Below are positions 1 through 4,840 of a stretch of 6,393 bases of DNA, one piece after another. A program made the position numbers and the translations under genes. The notes under the pieces were generated by a model that searched no databases, had not been told where the DNA came from, and saw only the letters and a program-made list of their open reading frames with translations. Each line of letters opens with the position of its first letter. Position 1 is the first letter of the stretch. The DNA is taken from contig JBFHER010000229.1 of assembly GCA_041584055.1 (NCBI GenBank), forward strand, positions 1 through 6,393, in the 5' to 3' direction. The DNA is from JBFHER01 sp041584055. Its GTDB lineage: Bacteria > Bacteroidota > Bacteroidia > Bacteroidales > UBA5342.

Positions 1-479
1 CCTTCTTTTTTAGAAGGTTTAAAAATCCAGCCTTTTCGTTCTGATAATTGTTTAGCATCCGCTTCTGACATTAACTTTCCAATTCTTTTTCGTGGGTGCT
101 CAAAAGCTTCATCATTCGGATCAACAATCACCTGTGAAATCAGGGCAACAACCTCTTTTTGAATGTTGTGTGTTTTTAAAACATTTAAAAGGCAGCGTTC
201 AACCATATAGCCAATGCCACCCTGGCTATCTGCAACACATATGTCAAGAGGCATGGGGGCGATTCCGTATACTTGTTCTCCGGCATCATTCCGCATCAGT
301 ATATTTCCAACCTGTGGACCATTGCCATGGGTAATAACTAGGTTATAGTTGTTTTTTAATAAATGAATCAGATTTTCGAGGGTTTTCATTGCGTTGTCAA
401 CTTGTTCCGCAATGGATCCTGTCTGATTGTCTCTCAGAAGTGCATTCCCCCCAAGGGCGATTACCGCGAGTTTTTTCAT
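1..479 (-). CDS. arcC: Carbamate kinase, N-terminal half (cut by left window edge)
   Basis: This enzyme catalyses reversible phosphate transfer between carbamoyl phosphate and ADP. It usually makes ATP at the end of arginine, citrulline or purine-derived carbamoyl phosphate breakdown in the cytosol. I translated the minus strand from the ATG at 479 and read 159 complete residues with no stop. The amino-acid-kinase fold signatures are clear: ALGGNAL at residues 8-14 (nucleotide/phosphate loop), THGNGPQVGN at 50-59, and DSQGGIGYM at 84-92. HPRKRIGK at 128-135 and KGWIFKPSKKEG at the cut are also typical of the family. Full-length enzymes are about 310 residues, so roughly half is visible. The start is secure because the GGNAL loop sits at its usual distance from Met1. 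The gene diverges from the DUF3859 gene across about 110 bases. Its catabolic partner, such as a carbamoyltransferase, is not in view, so the pathway is unknown. Confidence 0.95.
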   Translation of the reverse strand, partial: MKKLAVIALGGNALLRDNQTGSIAEQVDNAMKTLENLIHLLKNNYNLVITHGNGPQVGNILMRNDAGEQVYGIAPMPLDICVADSQGGIGYMVERCLLNVLKTHNIQKEVVALISQVIVDPNDEAFEHPRKRIGKLMSEADAKQLSERKGWIFKPSKKE

Positions 480-511
480 CGTAATGGATTTTGATTAAAA
501 ATAGAGGAAAG

Positions 512-519
512 CAAATGTG
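512..519 (-). promoter_or_regulatory. Possible -7 box of the carbamate kinase gene
   Basis: On the minus strand these bases read CACATTTG, one mismatch from the Bacteroidota -7 consensus TAnnTTTG. A transcript starting just downstream would have a leader of roughly 25 nt before the ATG at 479. I see no -33 TTG at a good distance, so this is only a candidate. Confidence 0.25.
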
Positions 520-563
520 AAAATAATGATTGTTATCAGCTCTCATGCTTTCTGCGAATTTTA

Positions 564-571
564 TAATTTTG
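564..571 (+). promoter_or_regulatory. -7 promoter box for the DUF3859 gene
   Basis: TAATTTTG is a perfect match to the Bacteroidota sigma-A -7 element TAnnTTTG. Transcription would begin near 577-580, leaving a leader of only about 10-13 nt before the ATG at 590. No clear -33 TTG lies 17-23 bases upstream. The box lies inside the longer reading frame that begins at 530, which argues against that upstream start. Confidence 0.5.
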
Positions 572-589
572 TGGTATAAAACGTTCAAT

Positions 590-973
590 ATGGCAAAACG
601 AAAACCAAGCTTCGAACTTTACAGTTATGGTATCTATTCCAAGTGGGAGCGTGATTCAAAGGAAATACCCCGTTTACTTGAAATAACGGATGTGATAAAA
701 GCTGAACCGGATCTTGAATTTGGGTATTTACTTAAAGTCAAAGGAGGAAAAGGTTGTAAGCTTACTTTTCGAATAAATCACCCCGAAATACATGATAAAA
801 ACGGAAAACCTATGCTCCCCTTTGAAGGAGAGCATTATGTGAATTCGAATGATTGGGAGTTTTTTTTGGGCGATACGATCTGGGAGCCCGTAGAAGATAA
901 GCTGGGCAGCTGGGAACTCATTACCTATTTTGAAGGAAAGGTGGTTGCACACAAAGTACTTCGGATGGTATGA
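590..973 (+). CDS. DUF3859-like small cytosolic protein, function unknown
   Basis: This is a 127-residue soluble protein with no signal peptide or membrane segment. The N-terminal pattern SYGIYSKWERDSKEIP (12-27), the LEFGYLLKVKG strand (42-52), and the late block NDWEFFLGDTIWEPVEDKLGSWEL (87-110) resemble Pfam DUF3859. That family is a short beta-rich domain with conserved aromatic and glycine positions and no known biochemical role. The family name comes from memory of its pattern, not from a search. The frame is open from an ATG at 530, but the extra 20 residues are hydrophobic and contain a perfect -7 promoter box, so I take the ATG at 590 (MAKRKPSF). No Shine-Dalgarno is seen. The gene stands alone between carbamate kinase (divergent) and pyrE, which has its own promoter, so the context gives no functional hint. 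Confidence 0.85.
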   Translation: MAKRKPSFELYSYGIYSKWERDSKEIPRLLEITDVIKAEPDLEFGYLLKVKGGKGCKLTFRINHPEIHDKNGKPMLPFEGEHYVNSNDWEFFLGDTIWEPVEDKLGSWELITYFEGKVVAHKVLRMV

Positions 974-996
974 ACTTTTTGTGAAGGTCCAATGGC

Positions 997-1028
997 ATTT
1001 GACAATTTCAAATACATACACGTTTTTT
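997..1028 (+). terminator. Weak hairpin plus T-run downstream of the DUF3859 gene
   Basis: ATTTGA (997-1002) and TCAAAT (1008-1013) form a perfect 6-bp inverted repeat with a 5-base loop. A run of six T follows at 1023-1028. The stem is AT-rich and the T-run starts 9 bases after it, so it is a poor classical terminator. It may still mark the end of the DUF3859 transcript. Apart from this and the palindrome at 1044-1053, the gap from 974 to the pyrE promoter holds nothing I recognise. Confidence 0.25.
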
Positions 1029-1043
1029 AAGCTGCTAAAGGTT

Positions 1044-1053
1044 GTGAGCTCAC
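1044..1053. repeat. 10-bp perfect palindrome GTGAGCTCAC upstream of pyrE
   Basis: GTGAGCTCAC is self-complementary over ten bases and lies about 120 bases before the pyrE -7 box. It could be an operator half-site pair or a chance palindrome. The core is short and I see no second copy in the window. Confidence 0.3.
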
Positions 1054-1171
1054 CAATGATCCCTCTGCCAAAAGTATTGCAGCTGGGATTTATAGGATTT
1101 TTAACCCATATAAGCTATATATCACAGAAACGTACCCGGTTATTTTAATTTTTTTATTCTTTTGGATTGAG

Positions 1172-1179
1172 TAAATTTG
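1172..1179 (+). promoter_or_regulatory. -7 promoter box for pyrE
   Basis: TAAATTTG fits TAnnTTTG exactly. The expected transcription start is near 1185-1188, leaving a leader of about 13-16 nt before the ATG at 1201. The -33 region is a T-rich tract (1143-1158) with no clear TTG. The box overlaps the alternative TTG start at 1177, which a transcript starting downstream could not contain. Confidence 0.55.
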
Positions 1180-1200
1180 CAGCTCAAAAAACACATAAAA

Positions 1201-1836
1201 ATGGAACGTTCAAAAAAATTAGTTGCAGAAAAATTACTCCAGATAAAAGCAATAAAACTTCAGCCAACAAATCCCTTTACATGGGCTTCTGGGTGGGAGT
1301 CTCCTATATATTGCGATAATAGAAAAACATTGTCATACCCTGATGTTAGAAACTTTATAAAGGTTCAGCTTGCGCGCATTGTGATGGAGCAATATCCTGA
1401 GGTGGATGCGATTGCCGGTGTGGCAACAGGTGCGATTGCACAAGGTGTTTTGGTTGCAGAAGAATTGGGGCGACCTTTCGTGTATGTGCGTTCTGCACCC
1501 AAAGGACATGGCCTTGAAAATCTGATTGAAGGTGATTTGAAGCCGGGCATGAAAGTGGTTGTTATTGAGGATTTAATTTCAACGGGCGGCAGCAGTCTTA
1601 AAGCCGTAGAAGCCATTCGGAATGACGCATGTGAGGTGCTTGGCATGATCGCAATTTTCACCTATGGGTTTGAGGTTGCAGCAGATCGATTTGCAAAACA
1701 TAAAGTTGAATTGACAACCTTGAGTGATTATGAAACCCTGGTAGCATATGCGCGGGAAATAAATTATATCACAGAAAAGGATGTTAAAACACTTCAGGAG
1801 TGGAGAAAAGATCCTGCAAACTGGTCTGCTAAATAG
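1201..1836 (+). CDS. pyrE: Orotate phosphoribosyltransferase
   Basis: PyrE joins orotate to PRPP to give orotidine 5'-monophosphate, the fifth step of de novo UMP synthesis, and works as a cytosolic dimer. The protein has 211 residues, normal for the bacterial family. Visible hallmarks are FTWASGWESPIYCDNRKTLSYP (26-47), the orotate-side region typical of the Bacteroidota type; RSAPKGHG (97-104), the flexible catalytic loop with its Lys and His; and VVIEDLISTGGSS (120-132), the PRPP-binding loop. I chose the ATG at 1201 (MERSKKLV). The frame extends to a TTG at 1177, but that codon lies inside the -7 promoter box and adds eight lysine-rich residues not expected in the family. There is no Shine-Dalgarno; the leader is A-rich. 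A hairpin spans the stop codon, and an SRPBCC gene follows 61 bases later on the same strand. Confidence 0.97.
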   Translation: MERSKKLVAEKLLQIKAIKLQPTNPFTWASGWESPIYCDNRKTLSYPDVRNFIKVQLARIVMEQYPEVDAIAGVATGAIAQGVLVAEELGRPFVYVRSAPKGHGLENLIEGDLKPGMKVVVIEDLISTGGSSLKAVEAIRNDACEVLGMIAIFTYGFEVAADRFAKHKVELTTLSDYETLVAYAREINYITEKDVKTLQEWRKDPANWSAK

Positions 1837-1847
1837 CAGATCTGTTT
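1823..1847 (+). terminator. Hairpin across the pyrE stop codon, possible weak terminator
   Basis: GGTCTGCT (1823-1830) pairs with AGCAGATC (1835-1842) as eight base pairs, one of them G-U, around an AAAT loop. The TAG stop (1834-1836) sits at the loop/stem border, and TGTTT follows. The short, interrupted T-tract suggests partial termination or 3'-end protection that lowers expression of the next gene rather than a full stop. Confidence 0.4.
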
Positions 1848-1897
1848 ACCCTTATGGAAGATTTCCCAATATGTAAACCTCAAAACCGAAACAGGTT

Positions 1898-2323
1898 ATG
1901 ACAAAATTTGAAAGTGCCGTTAAGCAAATAAGCGCTTCGGGAGAACGTGTGTATGAAGTTTTAACTGATTTGAGAAATCTGGAGCAGGTTAAAGAACAAC
2001 TGCCTGCTGATAAAGTTGAAATTACAAGGCTTGAACAAGAGTCTATATACTTAAAAGTTGACCTGGCAGGAGAGGTCTGTCTGAAATTGATTGAAAAGGA
2101 GCCATATAAAACAATTAAGTTTGGAGCGGATAAATCTCCCATTCCTTTTAATCTGTGGATTCAATTGGTTGAAAAAGGAGCACAGGACACAAGAATGAAG
2201 TTGACCATCAAAGCAGAGATTCCTGCAATGTACAAGATGATGATTGCTGGTCCGGTTAAGAAATTTCTGGAAATGCTGGCTGAGGGCATTGCGAATTTTA
2301 ATTTCAATGAAATAAACACCTAG
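1898..2323 (+). CDS. SRPBCC (START-like fold) family protein
   Basis: This is a 141-residue soluble protein with no signal peptide. Its layout fits the SRPBCC/polyketide-cyclase-like helix-grip fold. It opens with the strand KFESAVKQISASGERVYEVL (3-22) leading into a helix that carries the usual 'vyevLtDlrnleq' pattern. Several beta strands follow (YLKVDLAGEVCLKLIEKEP, 51-69; MKLTIKAEIP, 100-109). It closes with the long C-terminal helix GPVKKFLEMLAEGIANF (118-134) that caps a hydrophobic ligand pocket in this fold. Members bind lipids, hormones or polyketides or act as chaperones, and the ligand here cannot be told. The gene lies 61 bases after pyrE with no promoter of its own that I can see, so it is probably read through from pyrE. 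Its stop overlaps that of the convergent biotin ligase gene in CTAG. Confidence 0.85.
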   Translation: MTKFESAVKQISASGERVYEVLTDLRNLEQVKEQLPADKVEITRLEQESIYLKVDLAGEVCLKLIEKEPYKTIKFGADKSPIPFNLWIQLVEKGAQDTRMKLTIKAEIPAMYKMMIAGPVKKFLEMLAEGIANFNFNEINT

Positions 2324-3054
2324 TCAATCACGAATTCAACTTCTTTGAACCAAAATTTTTCAAGACCATTATCTGTGTTAAGCACGATCTTGCCATCTGT
2401 TTCAACGGTTTCAATACTGGCCTGAAACAAATGTCCGTCTTTTGAAAATGGCCATTTCCCGGTATTTCTGAACAATCGTTTTAAATAGTGATCTTCCAGC
2501 AGGTCGGTGTTGCCGGATTTGAGTATAGTATACCAATTCATCAAATGCATTTGGAGACTTACGGCAAATGCATGGATGTTGGTTTCCTTTCCAATAATTT
2601 GTTGAAGCGATACAGGATTTGGTGCGTTGCTTAGAAATTTTGTCTGATTGAGATTAATGCCTATCCCTGCAATACAACTACCATAAATATTTCCAATAAG
2701 GCTGTTTTCAATTAAGATGCCACCCAACTTTTTGTTTTGATAATAAATGTCGTTTGGCCATTTAAGGGAAAGGTGGTCGCAATGCGCTGAAAGTGCATCG
2801 AAACATCCAAGTGCTATCACCCTGGAAATATGAAACTGTAAAGAAGGTGGAAGGAAATCCGGTTTTAAGAGGATACTGCCTATTAGGTTTTTACCTAAGG
2901 CACTTTCCCAGGTGTTTATTCCCTGTCCGCGCCCTCCGGTCTGATAATCTGCGATCACGAAACAGCCCTCTTCCATGTTGTTGTTGCGGAGTCTCTCTGC
3001 CATCCAGGCATTGGTAGAGATGGTTTCGTGGATGCGTATGATGTCGTGAATCAT
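2320..3054 (-). CDS. birA: Biotin--[acetyl-CoA-carboxylase] ligase, monofunctional
   Basis: This enzyme activates biotin with ATP to biotinyl-5'-AMP and attaches it to a lysine on the biotin carboxyl carrier domain of carboxylases, in the cytosol. The protein is 244 residues with no N-terminal helix-turn-helix, so it is the class I form that cannot act as the DNA-binding Bio repressor. Motifs in order are STN (13-15), the biotinyl-AMP loop YQTGGRGQGINTW (37-49), KWPND (98-102), the KKLGGILIE stretch with the likely catalytic Lys109 (108-116), and GIGINLN (130-136). The C-terminal domain (about 195-244) matches the small SH3-like cap. In the nucleotide loop the usual GRGR is GRGQ. The ATG at 3054 overlaps the TGA of an orphan 31-codon frame as ATGA. 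No promoter is seen in the 96-base gap upstream, so it is probably co-transcribed with the barrel protein and zupT. Confidence 0.96.
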   Translation of the reverse strand: MIHDIIRIHETISTNAWMAERLRNNNMEEGCFVIADYQTGGRGQGINTWESALGKNLIGSILLKPDFLPPSLQFHISRVIALGCFDALSAHCDHLSLKWPNDIYYQNKKLGGILIENSLIGNIYGSCIAGIGINLNQTKFLSNAPNPVSLQQIIGKETNIHAFAVSLQMHLMNWYTILKSGNTDLLEDHYLKRLFRNTGKWPFSKDGHLFQASIETVETDGKIVLNTDNGLEKFWFKEVEFVID

Positions 3055-3146
3055 TCAGTAAATTTTTTTGATAAAACAGCAGCATACAGTTCCGGATTCT
3101 GACCCGAAAGAATTAGGTGGTTTTCTACAATCCATTCAATCTCATT
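3051..3146 (-). pseudogene. Orphan 31-codon open frame abutting birA, possible gene remnant
   Basis: Between the barrel gene's stop and birA, the minus strand carries an open frame from just after a TGA (3149-3147) to a TGA at 3053-3051 that overlaps the birA start as ATGA. It reads like a protein C-terminus: NEIEWIVENH, then PELYAAVLSKKFTE. It has no ATG, GTG or TTG start, so it is not a complete gene as it stands. It may be the 3' end of a deleted gene that was once translationally coupled to birA, or chance. I do not recognise the family. Confidence 0.25.
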
Positions 3147-3150
3147 TCAT

Positions 3151-3882
3151 TCACAATCGGTAACTCACCCCTAATCCAATAAAATAATCATTGGCAGCAT
3201 CGTTGAGGCCCATTCCTCCGTAAATGTCAAATTGGAGGTTTTCATTAACGGGCACCGTGAATCCAGCATCAAAATTAAATGTGTCAGGTGCAGGGCCCAT
3301 TTCACCAAAGATCTCAGCAAAACATCCAAGAAAGGGAAGGAGTTCATAACCATAAGCTATGGAGTACCATGCGGTTGCATAGGCGTCATCCCCGTTCCAT
3401 GAAGATCCCAGGTTCCATCCTATCCCGGATTTATCATTTACAGTGTGTTCTCCTGTGAGTCGAATGTCTATTCCGGGATATCTCGATTGCAATACATGAT
3501 CAGAAAAAGGAATGGAAAACGTTGACAGCAATGCCATTTTTGGAACCCAACACGATTCGTCCGTGAGCGCCAGCTTAAATCCCAAAGAGGCAGGCGTCAG
3601 ACCTGCATAAACATCGGATGAGTTTTGAGGGTAGAGCCATTGTTGTTCAAGTCCTAAGCGAAGTTCAAGTTTTTCACTAAAACCATACCTGAACAGAACC
3701 GCCGCACTGTTCAGATTTTCATTGAATTCGTCTCTTTCCAGAAGTCCACCTGCTTCTATTTGTAAATGCCCCGGTAATACGATGTTTGAAGATTCGGTTT
3801 GATCGGGACGATCGGTCACCATTTCCTGGGCCATAAAAGATGGAGTAAGGCATAGAAAGAATAAAAGTATCAGGTTTTTCAT
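3151..3882 (-). CDS. Outer-membrane beta-barrel protein (MetA/phenol-degradation 'transporter' type)
   Basis: This is a 243-residue exported protein. Residues 1-18 are a Sec signal peptide (MKN, then a Leu/Phe-rich core, then PSFMAQ). The mature start VTDRPDQTESS (22-32) and LPGHLQIEAGG (36-46) are characteristic of the PF13557-type transporter family as I recall it. The rest alternates polar and hydrophobic residues in strands separated by Gly/Asn/Asp turns, for example GFSEKLELRLGLEQQWLY (67-84) and NLQFDIYGGMG (215-225). It ends GLGVSYRL, a plausible final strand. It probably sits in the outer membrane as a small barrel; many relatives are annotated as transporters without a proven substrate. 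It begins 9 bases after the zupT stop, so the two are almost certainly one transcript, hinting at a role in metal passage or in the response to metals. No Shine-Dalgarno is visible. The stop is TGA. Confidence 0.85.
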   Translation of the reverse strand: MKNLILLFFLCLTPSFMAQEMVTDRPDQTESSNIVLPGHLQIEAGGLLERDEFNENLNSAAVLFRYGFSEKLELRLGLEQQWLYPQNSSDVYAGLTPASLGFKLALTDESCWVPKMALLSTFSIPFSDHVLQSRYPGIDIRLTGEHTVNDKSGIGWNLGSSWNGDDAYATAWYSIAYGYELLPFLGCFAEIFGEMGPAPDTFNFDAGFTVPVNENLQFDIYGGMGLNDAANDYFIGLGVSYRL

Positions 3883-3891
3883 GAAAAAGAA

Positions 3892-4710
3892 TTAAATAAA
3901 CAGTAATAAACTCAATGCCATCACAGCCATGCCGGCCACAAGTCCGTATATAGAATAGTGGTGTTCACCGTATTCTTCAGCTCCGGGTAACAATTCATCA
4001 AGTGAGATGAAAACCATGATTCCGGCAATGACACCAAACATCGCACCAAACAGACCTTCAGACATGAATGGTCGCAAAATCATATAGCCCACAAAAGCTC
4101 CTACAGGTTCAGACATGCCTGAAAGAAAACTCAACCAAAAAGCTTTTTTTCTATTCCCGGTTGCAAAAAATATGGGAACCGCAACAGCAATGCCTTCGGG
4201 AATATTATGTATTGCAATCGCAACAGCAATTGGGATGGCAATCCCCGGATCAGCCAGTGCAGCCATAAATGTGGCAAGTCCTTCCGGGAAATTATGGATG
4301 GCAATGGCAAGTGCCGCCATCGTGCCCATCCGCATCAGGTTTTTTTCTTTTTGGATGATGGCAACGGATTGGGGTTGAAAATCCTCAACCTTTCTCATTT
4401 CATGCGGGTTTTCGTAGGATGGGACAAATTTATCGATGATCGCAATAAATAAAATCCCTGCGAAAAAGGATAACACTGCATACCAGTTTCCTGCCTTGTC
4501 TCCAAATGATTCAACAAACTGATGGATTGATTCAGGCAGAATCTCTACAAATGAAACATAAATCATCACACCTGCTGAAAACCCCAGCGAAACAGACAGA
4601 AAGCGGGTATTGGTGCGTTTTGTGAAAAATGCCATTAAACTACCAATGCCTGTGGACAAACCGGCAAACATCGTAAGTGCGAAGGCAAATAGTACATTGT
4701 ATTCTTCCAT
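3892..4710 (-). CDS. zupT: ZIP-family zinc/divalent metal importer, ZupT-like
   Basis: ZupT carries Zn(II), and often Fe, Mn or Co, into the cytoplasm through the inner membrane. The protein has 272 residues, close to the 257 of E. coli ZupT, with eight hydrophobic helices by eye. The family's metal-site motifs are intact: HNFPEGLATF in TM4 (139-148) and HNIPEGIAVAVP in TM5 (168-179). SLGFSAGVMIYVSFVEILPE (41-60), GMSEPVGA (198-205, Glu201) and SLDELLPGAEEYG (236-248) also match ZupT. The cytoplasmic TM3-TM4 loop (about 97-125) has a single His instead of the His cluster of many ZIP proteins. The gene is first of a probable operon with the barrel protein and birA and has a well-formed promoter on the minus strand. 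I see no Zur- or Fur-like palindrome in its short leader. Confidence 0.96.
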   Translation of the reverse strand: MEEYNVLFAFALTMFAGLSTGIGSLMAFFTKRTNTRFLSVSLGFSAGVMIYVSFVEILPESIHQFVESFGDKAGNWYAVLSFFAGILFIAIIDKFVPSYENPHEMRKVEDFQPQSVAIIQKEKNLMRMGTMAALAIAIHNFPEGLATFMAALADPGIAIPIAVAIAIHNIPEGIAVAVPIFFATGNRKKAFWLSFLSGMSEPVGAFVGYMILRPFMSEGLFGAMFGVIAGIMVFISLDELLPGAEEYGEHHYSIYGLVAGMAVMALSLLLFI

Positions 4711-4732
4711 GACTTAAATAAACATTACAGAA

Positions 4733-4762
4733 CAAAGTTAGTAATCAAAATGTTTGTTCAAA
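4733..4762 (-). promoter_or_regulatory. Bacteroidota-type promoter of zupT (TTTG, 18 bp, TAACTTTG)
   Basis: Read on the minus strand, TTTG (4762-4759) is followed after 18 bases by TAACTTTG (4740-4733), a full match to the -33/-7 pair of this phylum. The transcription start should fall near 4724-4727, giving a leader of about 15 nt. It is the best-formed promoter in the window and should serve zupT, the barrel gene and probably birA. Confidence 0.65.
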
Positions 4763-4805
4763 ATATAATGTATTCATCTTCTGTTTATAATAGAAGAGAT
4801 TGATA

Positions 4806-4813
4806 TATATTTG
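4806..4813 (+). promoter_or_regulatory. -7 promoter box for the MMPL-type gene
   Basis: TATATTTG matches TAnnTTTG. The start of transcription would be near 4820, about 20 nt before the ATG. The -33 region (about 4779-4786) has only a weak TTCTG/TGTTT. The box is back-to-back with the zupT promoter, with about 45 bases between the two. Confidence 0.5.
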
Positions 4814-4826
4814 CAATTCTTAAAAA

Positions 4827-4833
4827 AGAAGGG
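4827..4833 (+). promoter_or_regulatory. Shine-Dalgarno-like site AGAAGGG of the MMPL-type gene
   Basis: AGAAGGG ends 7 bases before the ATG at 4841, one mismatch from AGGAGG over six bases. It is the only good Shine-Dalgarno in a window whose other genes have A-rich leaders, and it supports the chosen start. Confidence 0.5.
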
Positions 4834-4840
4834 AATTTAC

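Noticed and set aside
92..334. 80-codon plus-strand open frame
   Set aside because: It lies antisense within carbamate kinase, whose conserved motifs are clear on the minus strand; the plus-strand peptide has no recognisable features.
950..983. CACAAAGT ... ACTTTTTGTG inverted repeat around the DUF3859 stop codon as a terminator
   Set aside because: The two arms pair only with two unpaired T in one arm and a long loop, and no T-run follows, so it is unlikely to be a functional terminator.
1108..1122. ATATAAGCTATATAT hairpin before pyrE
   Set aside because: Five A-T pairs around a 3-base loop in AT-rich spacer; expected by chance and too weak to act alone.
930..1148. 72-codon plus-strand open frame covering much of the gap before pyrE
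   Set aside because: It starts inside the DUF3859 gene in another frame, has no promoter or ribosome site of its own, and its composition does not look protein-like. The gap is better read as non-coding.
1837..1897. A separate promoter or riboswitch between pyrE and the SRPBCC gene
   Set aside because: No TAnnTTTG box and too short for a riboswitch; read-through from pyrE explains it better.
4068..4452. Three overlapping plus-strand open frames across zupT
   Set aside because: They are antisense to the ZIP metal-site motifs and arise from the repetitive GCx/ATx codons of the membrane helices.
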